Shown here: positions 17,234-26,526 of the stretch, in pieces
Position numbering within the stretch: the stretch's first letter is position 1
Layout of the letters: every line of letters begins with the position of its first letter
Assembly (NCBI GenBank): GCA_019894975.1
Contig: JAGXNO010000012.1
Coordinates: 1 to 64,000, forward strand
Reading direction: 5' to 3'
Origin: Promethearchaeota archaeon
GTDB taxonomy: Archaea > Asgardarchaeota > Lokiarchaeia > Sigyniarchaeales > SOKP01
Length of the DNA stretch: 64,000 nucleotides
Translations under genes and position numbers: made by a program
Notes under the pieces: model-generated
The model's input: the letters and a program-made list of their open reading frames with translations, nothing else
The model's database searches: none
Told to the model about the DNA's origin: nothing

Positions 17234-18376
17234 CTATAAATATAAATGAAATCCCTGTTCTATAAGCTCTTTCGCTCCGGAAAATTCAGAAACGTTAATT
17301 AATTTGTTTAGATCTTGAATTTCAAGTAATTCCTCGTGAAACTTTTCTTTAAATTTAAGAGTGAATTTTCTCATTAAATTTTGCAAAATTGCGTTTTTTC
17401 TATTTGTTATTAAAACCACCGCAAAACCTAAATCGTCATAGTTTACGATAATTTCAGTATTTTTTGTTTGAAGAACATCAATTTGATTGCGTTTATCTAC
17501 AAACTCAGATAATATGTGGTTAATCCCAATAAGGATATTTCCCCAGATAGCTGAATCTAATTCATCTGGAGATTTAGTAAATTTGTAAGAATAAAGTAAA
17601 ATTCCAGATTTATGATATATATTAACGTAATATATTTTATTTGTTAATTCTAAGAACATTTCAGGCTTTCTGAGCAAAATTACGCAGAATCCAAAAATAA
17701 TAATCCACAAAGAAATTATGTGTAACTCTCTAAATATCGGAGCTTTAAGGAAAATGTATAAAATGTACATTACTATAGGAATGGGGAAAAATAGTGTATT
17801 TTTAATCAAACTCTTGGTTAGATTTTTATTTCGGGCTTTTTTATGAATGAGAATAGAAAGAGTAAAGTAATAAAATGCATTTGAAAATTGGAAAATGGAA
17901 ATTAATATCCCTGCAGTGAAACCATAGGTGTAATTTATTTGAGAAGGATCTTGTATAAAAAATGGGGGAGATTGAGAAATATTGATATTTATACTAATTG
18001 AGTTCGAGAAGAATAAAATTCCAATCAACATTCCTAAAAGAGTAATAAAGTACAGAAATGGAAAATCAGGCACCTCTTTATAATGCCTTAGAAACGTGAA
18101 TATTAAAGTATTTAGGAGTAAACTAACTAAACCAGAAAATATGGAAAGCTTCCATAAAAAAATATTTAGTGTTTCAGAAAAAAAAAAGGTGATCGAGCTG
18201 ATATAAAGAGATGAATAGATAATTATAATGTTAAAAATTGTTAAAAAATTCAAAACTGCCATGAACTTAATTCCATAGTTTTCACGAAATCGTATAATAT
18301 GAATTAGGGTAAAGATTGCTATACAAAAAATGAAAAAATACCCAATTCCTAATATAATAAAGAACGCGACATACAT
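17234..18376 (-). CDS. 7TM protein with C-terminal HKSGI (longin/roadblock-like) domain, copy 1
   Basis: Residues 1-240 form about seven transmembrane helices with short loops. A soluble domain follows from about 245: NIYHKSGILLYSYKF (His 255), GNILIGINHILSEF, a strand FAVVLITNRKNAIL and a final helix ending SEFSGAKELIEQGF. The same layout is found in the next gene (ELTNKIY and HKSGILLYS shared), so they are tandem paralogues. The soluble part resembles longin or roadblock folds in its strand-helix order; this is an inference. It could be a membrane sensor or a docking platform for small GTPases. It reads away from the upstream copy with a 64-bp gap. Confidence 0.7.
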   Translation of the reverse strand: MYVAFFIILGIGYFFIFCIAIFTLIHIIRFRENYGIKFMAVLNFLTIFNIIIIYSSLYISSITFFFSETLNIFLWKLSIFSGLVSLLLNTLIFTFLRHYKEVPDFPFLYFITLLGMLIGILFFSNSISININISQSPPFFIQDPSQINYTYGFTAGILISIFQFSNAFYYFTLSILIHKKARNKNLTKSLIKNTLFFPIPIVMYILYIFLKAPIFRELHIISLWIIIFGFCVILLRKPEMFLELTNKIYYVNIYHKSGILLYSYKFTKSPDELDSAIWGNILIGINHILSEFVDKRNQIDVLQTKNTEIIVNYDDLGFAVVLITNRKNAILQNLMRKFTLKFKEKFHEELLEIQDLNKLINVSEFSGAKELIEQGFHLYL

Positions 18377-18440
18377 GATTTTATTCGTTATCTATATTTT
18401 CTATTCTGTAAACCATTCAAGAATTTTTTTAAATAATTTA

Positions 18441-19550
18441 TTATTTTTTAGTTTTTTGTATATATGGAGTAAAGGTTTCCGTGAGTAATCCTTTTGCATT
18501 TCCAAATTCAGAAACATCTATCAACCCTTTCATACTTTTCAATTTTTCTCCATTTAAATCTGAAAACTGACGCATAAAATTACTAACTGCGTTTTCGATA
18601 AACGCATGTTTATGGTTTGTAGTCAGAATTATTGCATAATCATAGGTGTTATCGTATTCAAAAATTAAATCTCGATCCTTCATTTTTATGAGATTTAATT
18701 GATCTTTCCTATCAATAAAATTGGTTAGGATGTGATTTATCCCAATTAGGATTGATCCCTTTAATAAGGAATCATCTGTCTCCTTTCCTGTTTCAAAATT
18801 AAATGAATATAAGAGAATTCCACTCTTATGAAAGATGATAAAATCATAAATCTTATTTGTAAGCTCAAGAAATAGAGATGGTCTTCTATACATTGCATAA
18901 GATACAAAAATTGCTCCTATAAAATAAATAAGGTAGTAAATAATTTTATAAACTATGTTTTGAGTAAAGAGATGCATTGTATAGGATATTATCACTGCGG
19001 AAAATTGGATGGTAAGTAACCCTAAATTTCTTCCTGATCCTTTATCTCTGACATCATTTAGATTATTAAATAGATAAAATATTAGAAGAGATAATACGAT
19101 TATATTGAAAAATATTATAATTAATAACAGGATAGAATTAGTAAATCTGTAATAATAATTATTACTACTTCCTTGGAATATTTCAATAGAATTTGGGAGA
19201 ATTAATAAACTTGTAATCATTCCCCCTACAAGAGCATAAAGTATTGAAGGGAAACTAGATATTTTCTTGATTTTTAATGTCATTTTTTGCTGAATACTTA
19301 ACACGCTGGTTGAGATTAACCAAAAGATTAAAGAAGTTTTCCATAACAATAGAGCAACAGATTCCTCTATTAAGGATTCTGTCGAAAGAGTATATAATGG
19401 GAAAAAAAATATACCAAAAAAAACATAAAGTAGAATGTTTAAAATTGTATTTCGATAAGTTCCATAAATTTCTCTTTTGAGAAGAGTATAATAAGTACCA
19501 CCAATGGAAATACAAATCGATATAAATATAAGAATTATACTAAAAATCAC
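18441..19550 (-). CDS. 7TM protein with C-terminal HKSGI (longin/roadblock-like) domain, copy 2
   Basis: Paralogue of the gene just downstream. About seven transmembrane helices (1-225), then FIIFHKSGILLYSFNF (His 241), GSILIGINHILTNFIDRKDQ, a strand AIILTTNHKHAFI, and SEFGNAKGLLTETF near the C-terminus. The membrane part has diverged much more than the soluble domain, which suggests that the soluble domain makes the conserved contact. No kinase or methyl-accepting domain is attached. Family and function are unknown to me. Confidence 0.7.
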   Translation of the reverse strand: MIFSIILIFISICISIGGTYYTLLKREIYGTYRNTILNILLYVFFGIFFFPLYTLSTESLIEESVALLLWKTSLIFWLISTSVLSIQQKMTLKIKKISSFPSILYALVGGMITSLLILPNSIEIFQGSSNNYYYRFTNSILLLIIIFFNIIVLSLLIFYLFNNLNDVRDKGSGRNLGLLTIQFSAVIISYTMHLFTQNIVYKIIYYLIYFIGAIFVSYAMYRRPSLFLELTNKIYDFIIFHKSGILLYSFNFETGKETDDSLLKGSILIGINHILTNFIDRKDQLNLIKMKDRDLIFEYDNTYDYAIILTTNHKHAFIENAVSNFMRQFSDLNGEKLKSMKGLIDVSEFGNAKGLLTETFTPYIQKTKK

Positions 19551-19743
19551 AAGTGAAAATCATCTATTATAGTGAATTTCTTCAATTAAATTAAAGATAA
19601 TAGTATAATATTATATAAATATGTTTTATATTGTAATTATTTCAATTTTTCATTTATTCATATCTAATCTTCACCTATACCGATTAAATTTATTAAATCG
19701 CAAATAAAAAAAGAACAAATAAACTCAAACCCTAGTTTAAGAA

Positions 19744-21666
19744 ATGATGAATTCTGCTTATTTGACAATGGATAAATTCATTACATACTTGAAAAAGGAA
19801 GGTATAATTCAAGATCTTTTAGAATTTTATGATATAAACCAAAGCAAACACATTCTAGACACATATTTTGATAAACTCATTGAAATCCTCGATAAAAAAG
19901 GAAATATTTATGCTTCTAAAAACAGTGTAAACCAATTTAAATTAAAATTTAATTCATTGGGTAAGTTTTATGAAAATAATTTACATGAAACGGAAAGAAA
20001 GTCATTAGGGGAATTTTATACTCCTAAATCTATAGTGGATTATATTTTAGACGCTGTCGATTATAAAGATGGTGAAGATATTCAGAATAAAAAACTTGTC
20101 GACATAAGTTGTGGATCTGGAAGTTTTATCATTTTAGCTATTAGAGTTTTAATCAATAATTGTGTTAAGAGCTTTAATAAGAAAGATATTTCTGAAATTT
20201 CACCTAAAGAGGCTAGATACATCATTTTGAAGGTAAATGAAAACATATCTGGCATAGATATAAATCCGATTGCGTGTATTTTATGTCAGATTAATATTCA
20301 TCTTGAACTATTTGATTTATTAAAAGTCATTAAAGATAAGGATAAGAATTATCATTTACCACAGTTTAGTATAAAAAATTCTAACACTTTTACAATTCTT
20401 AAATCGGAGATTTATGATTTCATAGTAGGTAATCCACCATATTTATTTATTAGAGACATTCCAGATGAGCAGAAGTTGGTTATTGAAAAGGGTGATTTTG
20501 ATACAAATAATGGTCAATATGATTATTATCAAATCTTTATTGAGCTTGGTATTAGACTCTTAAAAAATAAAGGAAAACTTGGGTATATAGTTCCAGATTC
20601 ACTATTAGTCCTATCCAACCGCTCCATATTAAGGAAATATATATACAATACCACAAAAATTAGAGAAATATATGAAACTGGTCCAAAATTTGAGGATCCT
20701 ATTGTATCAAATATTATTCTCGTTTTAGAAAAAGAATCTGATATGCAAGAAAGAGAGAAAAACTCTATTAAAGTTAAAATTTCAGACCAAATAAAGAGAG
20801 ATATTTTACAAAAGGATTTACAGAAATGGGATTACAAATTTTTAATTCACCTAAGTAAGGAGGATTTATTTATTCTTAACCATCTAAAAAAATTCTTTCC
20901 TACATTAAAAGATTTAATGATGAAAAAAGATTTTAATATTCTATTAAGTAGAGGGATAGAGTTAACGAAAAAAGGAGAGATTATTTTTTGTGAGAATTGT
21001 AGGAAATATTTCCCTGTCCCAAAAAGAACACTTGATTGCCCAGAATGTAAAAAACATCTAAAAGAAAGAAATATTGAACTGATTATTTCTGATTTTGTAC
21101 CGGAAGAAGAAGAAGGTAAATTTGAATTATTTATAAATTCAATAAATCGCTATAAAGTCAAAAATTATAAATATGTTAAGGTTGATAAACCAGGGATTAA
21201 TTATAAAGATTTTAATATTTATAGTGACCGGATTATAATTAGACAGCTAAGCCAAAATAGTTTAATCTGTGCAACTTATGAGAAAAAATTCTCTTTAACA
21301 TCCCAATCTTTTTATAATTTAAGAGTTTACAGTTCAGCTATAAAAGAATTTAACAATTTATATCTCTTGGGCATTATCAATTCCAAACTCTTATCTTATT
21401 ATTTTATAAAACTATTTGGTTCTTATAAGAGACTCTTTCCCCGAATATTAATTGAAAAAATTAAAGATTTTCCTATTAGTATTCCCGGTAACCTAAATGA
21501 AAAAAAATTAGCATCTCAAATAATTAAAAAAGTTGAGATTTTATTAAATTTAAATGAAGGGGAAGAGGAGAAATCTAAGAAGATCCAAAGAGAAATTGAT
21601 GAGATTATATTTAAACTTTATAGAATACCTGATTTATATAAGGAAAAGATATTAGAATTTGTATAA
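19744..21666 (+). CDS. N6-adenine DNA methyltransferase, Eco57I/TaqI type
   Basis: The protein has 640 residues. A short helical N-terminus leads to GEFYTPKSIVDYIL, the SAM motif DISCGSGSF (from 120), GIDINPIACILCQIN and the catalytic NPPY (230-233). The middle of the target-recognition region carries a zinc ribbon (C416, C419, C432, C435), and the end has the TaqI-like specificity tail (YNLRVYSSA, LYLLGIINSKLLSYYF, KIKDFPI). It transfers methyl to adenine. No endonuclease motif is seen in the 100 N-terminal residues and no restriction gene adjoins it, so it is probably a solitary modification enzyme. Two adjacent ATG codons (19744, 19747) are possible starts. Confidence 0.87.
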   Translation: MMNSAYLTMDKFITYLKKEGIIQDLLEFYDINQSKHILDTYFDKLIEILDKKGNIYASKNSVNQFKLKFNSLGKFYENNLHETERKSLGEFYTPKSIVDYILDAVDYKDGEDIQNKKLVDISCGSGSFIILAIRVLINNCVKSFNKKDISEISPKEARYIILKVNENISGIDINPIACILCQINIHLELFDLLKVIKDKDKNYHLPQFSIKNSNTFTILKSEIYDFIVGNPPYLFIRDIPDEQKLVIEKGDFDTNNGQYDYYQIFIELGIRLLKNKGKLGYIVPDSLLVLSNRSILRKYIYNTTKIREIYETGPKFEDPIVSNIILVLEKESDMQEREKNSIKVKISDQIKRDILQKDLQKWDYKFLIHLSKEDLFILNHLKKFFPTLKDLMMKKDFNILLSRGIELTKKGEIIFCENCRKYFPVPKRTLDCPECKKHLKERNIELIISDFVPEEEEGKFELFINSINRYKVKNYKYVKVDKPGINYKDFNIYSDRIIIRQLSQNSLICATYEKKFSLTSQSFYNLRVYSSAIKEFNNLYLLGIINSKLLSYYFIKLFGSYKRLFPRILIEKIKDFPISIPGNLNEKKLASQIIKKVEILLNLNEGEEEKSKKIQREIDEIIFKLYRIPDLYKEKILEFV

Positions 21667-21671
21667 AATTA

Positions 21672-23048
21672 TTAATTAAATTGCGGTAACCATTTTGCTT
21701 CTTTTTCAAACAATTCATCAACCATATCTCGAATTTCCTGGGGAGAACAAACACTTGCGGTGTTAGGGTCTAACATGACAGCGTGAAAAATCTTTTCCCT
21801 ATCCAAATCAAGCGCGCCTTCAACGGTTGCCTTTTGAACCATTACATTTGAAATACAAAGTGCTTGACAAATTGTAGGTAATTCTATACCTCCTTGAGGA
21901 TGTAATCCCTGTGTATCTGCAAATACGGGAACTTCTACACAACACCCGTCCGGTAGATTTGTTATTAAACTTTGTTCTTTGTTAATTACATTACCATTAA
22001 ATCCAAATGGTTTATCAGTTTCAATTGCATTTAGGATATGCGAAGCGAATTCAGTTGAAGGCTTTTTTTTCAGATTAAGAATAGGTTCCTTTATTCTTTT
22101 TTCAAAATTTCTTTCCGCCCATCCTTCTGTATTAACACACATATCATAATAAGCACCATGTTCCAAATGTGCATATAATCCTTTAGTTGCTTTGTATTTT
22201 TCTAAAAGATCTTTTCGTTTTCGATAATAGGGTATATATTCACTAAGATGTCCTGAGGATTCAGTCATATAATAGCCACATACATTAAACATATCTCTAC
22301 GTACTTTATCAGTTTCTGAGTATTTAGGGTTATCCTTCATTTCTCTTTTAAGCTCAGGATTAGCATCCTGCCAAGGAGAATTTTTATCTTTTCTATACCA
22401 TACTTTAAGAAACCATGCCATATGATTAATACCAGCGCAAAAATAATCGAAGTTCTCTTCTCGTACCTTAAGAACTTTCCTTAAAATTCCGGCTGTGCTT
22501 TGAACCCCATGACATAACCCTACAGTTGAATCTGGTAATAACTTATTGCAGTACCAAGTATTCATTGCCATAGGATTGGAGTAATTTAACAGAAGAGGTT
22601 TATCACTATTATTTTTAGTATTGTACCCAAATTCTTGAATATCTTCTATGATTGATTTAATTGCCGGAACAGTTCTAAGAAATCTGAAAATTCCACCCGG
22701 ACCTAACGTATCCCCCACACATTGAGAAACACCATATTTTAATGGGATTTCAAAATCATATTTCATAACATCCAACCAACCAACCTGAATGGCATTAATT
22801 ATATACTTAGCATTTGCAATTGCTTCCTTTTGCTTGGTCGTTTTCTCAACTTCGACATTATTCAAGATATGAGAATTATCTTCGATATTTTTTTTTATAT
22901 ATCTATAGGTCGTATCTAGACGTCCCGGATCGATATCTTCTAAGCATATAAGAGTGTCATTTTGAAAGGAAGGGAAAGTTAAAATGTCTGTAAGCAGATT
23001 GTCTGCAAAAATCATAGATCCTGCTCCAATAAAAGTAATCTTCTTCAT
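21672..23048 (-). CDS. Glycoside hydrolase family 4 (alpha-galactosidase/glucosidase-like)
   Basis: GH4 enzymes cleave glycosides by an NAD- and Mn-dependent redox-elimination route. Visible features: the N-terminal NAD fold ITFIGAGSMIFADNLL, the NAIQVGW segment, the loop GDTLGPGGIFRFLRTVP, NYSNPMAMNTW, the metal-binding Cys in GLCHGVQ and the His in GINHMAWF. Length 458 is normal. The sequence resembles the alpha-galactosidase (MelA) branch, but the sugar specificity cannot be fixed by eye. It converges with the methyltransferase gene 5 bp away. Together with the GPH symporter and GH38 it points to use of plant or microbial oligosaccharides. Confidence 0.88.
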   Translation of the reverse strand: MKKITFIGAGSMIFADNLLTDILTFPSFQNDTLICLEDIDPGRLDTTYRYIKKNIEDNSHILNNVEVEKTTKQKEAIANAKYIINAIQVGWLDVMKYDFEIPLKYGVSQCVGDTLGPGGIFRFLRTVPAIKSIIEDIQEFGYNTKNNSDKPLLLNYSNPMAMNTWYCNKLLPDSTVGLCHGVQSTAGILRKVLKVREENFDYFCAGINHMAWFLKVWYRKDKNSPWQDANPELKREMKDNPKYSETDKVRRDMFNVCGYYMTESSGHLSEYIPYYRKRKDLLEKYKATKGLYAHLEHGAYYDMCVNTEGWAERNFEKRIKEPILNLKKKPSTEFASHILNAIETDKPFGFNGNVINKEQSLITNLPDGCCVEVPVFADTQGLHPQGGIELPTICQALCISNVMVQKATVEGALDLDREKIFHAVMLDPNTASVCSPQEIRDMVDELFEKEAKWLPQFN

Positions 23049-23143
23049 TTTACATCCGATTCCGAAATTTTTTAATTTAATATATATGAAAATTCCTAAA
23101 AATTATAATATTTGGTTTAATATTATTTATAGGTGAAATATGT

Positions 23144-23716
23144 ATGAATAGAATTGCTCATGTTTCAAGAAAAACGAGTGAAACTGAAATTACAGTTGAA
23201 TTGAATTTAGACGGGGAGGGCAAAGGCAAAATCAATACCGGTTTTAAATTTATGGATCATATGTTAAGGTTACTTTCAAAACACTCAACTACAGACATAA
23301 TGATAGATGCTACTGGAGATCTTACTCATCATATAATTGAAGATATTGGCATCTCATTAGGAGAATGCTTCCACAAGGCTTTAGGTGATAAAAAGGGAAT
23401 AAATAGATATGGTTCTGCTTTAATTCCAATGGATGAAGCTCTTGCAAGGTGTGTTTTAGATTTTAGTGGTCGCACAGCTTTAATTTTAGATTTAGATTTG
23501 AAAGATTGTGATATGGAAGATGTAGCTGTTGAGGATATAAAACATTTCTTTAATTCATTTGCGGAAAATGCAAAAATGAATCTTCACATCCATATCCTTT
23601 ACGGTGATGACCAACATCATAAAGTAGAAGCTGTGTTTAAAGCTCTAGCACTAGCTATTAAGAAAGCAAAGAAAATAACCTCAAATGAAATTCGCTCAAC
23701 TAAAGGAATATTGTGA
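23144..23716 (+). CDS. hisB: Imidazoleglycerol-phosphate dehydratase
   Basis: Sixth step of histidine synthesis. The 190 residues match the monofunctional enzyme. The two Mn-binding repeats are present: HHIIEDIGISLGECF and, later, DQHHKVEAVFKALA, as well as DFSGRTALILD and HFFNSFAENA. Start ATG 23144 has AGGTGA seven bases upstream. No other his gene is in the window, so the pathway is scattered in this genome. Confidence 0.96.
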   Translation: MNRIAHVSRKTSETEITVELNLDGEGKGKINTGFKFMDHMLRLLSKHSTTDIMIDATGDLTHHIIEDIGISLGECFHKALGDKKGINRYGSALIPMDEALARCVLDFSGRTALILDLDLKDCDMEDVAVEDIKHFFNSFAENAKMNLHIHILYGDDQHHKVEAVFKALALAIKKAKKITSNEIRSTKGIL

Positions 23717-23811
23717 TTGAGTACCTTCCTATTATGAATAAACCTCAAATTCTATAAAAAATTACAGATTTGATATTTTAAACGTATCTGTGCATTTCAT
23801 TTACTTTTTAA

Positions 23812-24000
23812 TTATCTTCTCTTTTTAGAACGATATGTCTTTAAAATTATGTCCCATTTTTCAGCCAGCTCAGGAAGATCTGTTCGTTTAAAAAGTTTTA
23901 CTGCGCGATCTAAGATTTTGGTTATACTTTCTTCACATATAGCAATATCATCTTGTATGGAGGAATCACTTATCATAATTAAAGAAGTATTAGAATTCAA
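23812..24000 (-). CDS. Small hypothetical protein (62 aa)
   Basis: An ORF of 62 residues ending in SKKRR, with a helical middle (ESITKILDRAVKLFKR, LPELAEKWDIILKTY). An internal ATG at the ninth residue could be the true start. It lies between hisB and the roadblock-GTPase gene, on the opposite strand to both. No family recognised. Confidence 0.4.
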   Translation of the reverse strand: MNSNTSLIMISDSSIQDDIAICEESITKILDRAVKLFKRTDLPELAEKWDIILKTYRSKKRR

Positions 24001-24159
24001 TTAAAAAATAATATGGTATGCTGATGTCCACTGAAGTATGCTTATAATAATATCCTAATACCTTCATTAATACCTATATTTATATTACCTAAGAATATAT
24101 TCTTAGTATATTTCCGAAGGAAAGTAAATTCTTTAAAGTTATAGTTCAAGGGGATATCA

Positions 24160-25143
24160 ATGGAAAATCTTCCCAATACATATCGTCTTAAGCAGGTACT
24201 GAAAAATTATTTTGAAGAGGTTGATGGTATTTTAGGTGTAGCGATATGTGATAGAGACGGCTTTATTATTGCTTCGGAATTCAAGGAAGGTGATGATGAA
24301 GAATCTGACTCCGTTATTGGAGCAATGTCAGCAATTCTTGATACTTATATTGATAGAATTAAAAGTGAATTTGGAACGAAGGGAAGTTTCTTCAATATAA
24401 CTATGATGGGGGATAAAAAATTTGCTTATTGTTCACAAGGCCCATTATCTATTTTAACAACAGTTGCAGATCAATCTACAAGTGATATAGAGTTAAAAGT
24501 ATATTCTGAGCATATAGCAGGAAAAGTTGAATTGATTTTAGATGGTAACAAGGATGTTTCCCCTAAGATCCCCGAAATTATTAGAGCGTTGGCAAAAACA
24601 AGGGCAGGATCCCTTCAAAACATGGCAGGAGAGTATTCTCATAAACTTATTTTAACAGGTGATTTTCAAGTAGGGAAGTCTTCCCTTATTAGAAGGTTTG
24701 TAAAGAATACGTTTGAAAAAGATTATATTTCGACTATTGGAGTGCAATTATCGAAGAAAATAGTTGATTTAACAGACAAAATAAAGATGAACTTTATCTT
24801 ATGGGATATAGGTGGTCAAATTAGACAAATGGCACCTTATCGCACTAAATTCTATAATGGTGCTAATGCTGCTTTTATCGTTATCGACAGAACTAGAGAG
24901 GACACTATGAGTAGTGTAAAAAAGTGGTATGAGGATATTAAGAATTCAATCCCAAAGAATATTCCTATTGTTTTGGTTGGAAATAAATCAGATTTAGTAG
25001 CTGAGATTAAAATTAGTGAGGAGGATATTAAGAAAGTAGCTCAAGATTTTGGTTTTCATTATATCCTTACTAGTGCTAAATCAGGAGAAAATGTTAATGA
25101 TGCATTTTTATATATTGCTTATCGAGTTATAGAAACACTATAA
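24160..25143 (+). CDS. Roadblock/LC7 domain fused to a Rab-like small GTPase
   Basis: The N-terminal 130 residues are a roadblock domain (GVAICDRDGFIIASEF, IGAMSAILDTYIDRI). From about 160 a complete Ras-superfamily GTPase follows: G1 GDFQVGKSS (167-175), switch Thr in the ISTIG segment, G3 WDIGGQ (215-220), G4 NKSD (275-278) and G5 SAK (305-307). No C-terminal prenylation Cys is present. In other organisms roadblock proteins regulate small GTPases, so here regulator and GTPase are in one chain; similar combinations are known from Asgard archaea. AAGGGGAT precedes ATG 24160. A broken paralogue of its C-terminal half lies at 26981. Confidence 0.92.
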   Translation: MENLPNTYRLKQVLKNYFEEVDGILGVAICDRDGFIIASEFKEGDDEESDSVIGAMSAILDTYIDRIKSEFGTKGSFFNITMMGDKKFAYCSQGPLSILTTVADQSTSDIELKVYSEHIAGKVELILDGNKDVSPKIPEIIRALAKTRAGSLQNMAGEYSHKLILTGDFQVGKSSLIRRFVKNTFEKDYISTIGVQLSKKIVDLTDKIKMNFILWDIGGQIRQMAPYRTKFYNGANAAFIVIDRTREDTMSSVKKWYEDIKNSIPKNIPIVLVGNKSDLVAEIKISEEDIKKVAQDFGFHYILTSAKSGENVNDAFLYIAYRVIETL

Positions 25144-25227
25144 CTCTAATGATCCAAACTTTTTTATGAATTCTCTTTCTTTTAAATAATTGAAGTATAA
25201 ATTGAAATAAAATATGAAATTAACAAA

Positions 25228-25233
25228 AGGAGG
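25228..25233 (+). promoter_or_regulatory. Strong Shine-Dalgarno AGGAGG without a normal start codon
   Basis: AGGAGG lies nine bases before an ATA codon at 25243 that is in frame with the gene at 25303. It is too far from ATG 25303 to serve it. This supports an original start at 25243 and hence a 5' part interrupted by TGA at 25282-25284. Confidence 0.5.
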
Positions 25234-25302
25234 TTAAAAAAAATAGTTCTAAAGGTAGATTGGCACGATGTGCTCACCACTTGAAACGCTGCTGGATATG
25301 TT

Positions 25303-26163
25303 ATGGGATTTTCAATAAAAGAACTTACCTATAAAGGAAGATATCTTGTGTATCTCAGTGAAAAAGAATTAACAGGCCCTTGGTTCAGCTTTACTTTAGA
25401 AGGGAAAAAAATAGGTTCTATTCCAGTCATTCTAAGAAATATCGAACCTACTCCAATATATAAAATGATTAATACACGAAAAGGAACTGCTATAAGTAGA
25501 ATTACCTTGGATTTCAGTATCACAGAATATCTTAAGAAATTAACTGAAGAAAATAAATTGAAATCGATTCCGATTAAAAAGGAAGAATACGTTCGTTTAT
25601 ATAAAGATATCTTTAATCCTCCCAAAGTACCCTATATTAGTACGTTCTTTACTTTGAAAAACATTTCAGATTATGCTATGAAAAATTTCTCAATGTACTT
25701 CGTCTTAGATTTTGATATAAATGGACTTGACGGATTTGATAATGATTTATCAGGTTATGATGCGGAAAATGATGTGATTTATCAATATGATGACACAGGA
25801 TTGTATGGTGGATTTTCCCCTATTTCTAAATCAACAAATTACGAATCATGTCTAACACATGATTTTAAAATTGATAATCAAAATTTAAACCTTTCAAATA
25901 GTTTATTTGAAGGTTCAGGAGAAATCTTATCTGCTTTACAAATTGAATTCAAGACGCTTGAACCTAACCAATCTTTTCAGACTGCAATGGTTATTTCTGG
26001 GGGATTTAGCAAAGAAGAATTAATTGAAAATATTAAAGAAGGAAAAAACAACGCTATGAAACACTTACATCAAGTAAACAGATCAATCAAGTCAGAACAA
26101 CGTAATCTTCAGGAGGAAGCTTTTATAAAAATCAATCTTCAGCAAGCGGTTGATTGTAAATAA
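25303..26163 (+). CDS. Hypothetical beta-rich protein, probably 5'-interrupted
   Basis: The open frame encodes 286 residues that I do not recognise. It is rich in beta strands (GRYLVYLSEKELTGPWFSF, KNISDYAMKNFSMYFVL) with a long hydrophilic Asp/Asn/Tyr-rich middle and a helical C-terminus; no signal peptide or membrane span. The frame continues upstream to 25243 as (I)VLKVDWHDVLTT, one TGA, then NAAGYV joining MGFSIKEL, preceded by AGGAGG. So the native protein probably had about 20 more residues. A TGG codon in place of TGA and ATG in place of ATA would restore it. Follows the GTPase fusion gene by 159 bp. Confidence 0.6.
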   Translation: MGFSIKELTYKGRYLVYLSEKELTGPWFSFTLEGKKIGSIPVILRNIEPTPIYKMINTRKGTAISRITLDFSITEYLKKLTEENKLKSIPIKKEEYVRLYKDIFNPPKVPYISTFFTLKNISDYAMKNFSMYFVLDFDINGLDGFDNDLSGYDAENDVIYQYDDTGLYGGFSPISKSTNYESCLTHDFKIDNQNLNLSNSLFEGSGEILSALQIEFKTLEPNQSFQTAMVISGGFSKEELIENIKEGKNNAMKHLHQVNRSIKSEQRNLQEEAFIKINLQQAVDCK

Positions 26164-26271
26164 TAAAAATCCACAATAATGAATCACTTAAAAAAATCCT
26201 ATTGGATAGTTATTTGATGAAAACCCTGCTCGGGTGTGGATTGAAAAAATAAAGAAAAAAAAATTTGATTT

Positions 26272-26526
26272 TTAAATCTTTTTGTGCGACTTTAGATCAA
26301 AATAGGCATCCTCTAGAACATCCAGATACTCAATCAACGCTTTATTCGCAATAGATCTTTGTTCATAAGCTAATTTAATAACGTTCAAGAGATATTTAGG
26401 AAATATAAGATCCATGTAAAAGTCAGAAATAAGAGCATAGTATTCAATATTGTTCTCATCTCTAAAAACTTTAACCAAACGATTATCCCACAATAATTTC
26501 AACGCTCCATATGCGTCCTTAACTCC
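26272..26526 (-). pseudogene. 3' part of a gene split by an in-frame TAA
   Basis: This stretch continues, in the same frame and without a gap, the ORF that ends at 26527. It reads GVKDAYGALKLLWDNRLVKV and goes on to YALISDFYMDLIFPKYLLN. A TTG at 26502 is the only apparent start and has no ribosome binding site. Joined to the upstream part it makes a 228-residue protein with two winged-helix-like regions. I therefore treat it as the second half of an interrupted gene, not a separate one. Confidence 0.6.

Noticed and set aside
25282-25284. TGA as a certain selenocysteine codon
   Set aside because: No known selenoprotein family, redox motif or SECIS element could be recognised, so it stays one of several options.
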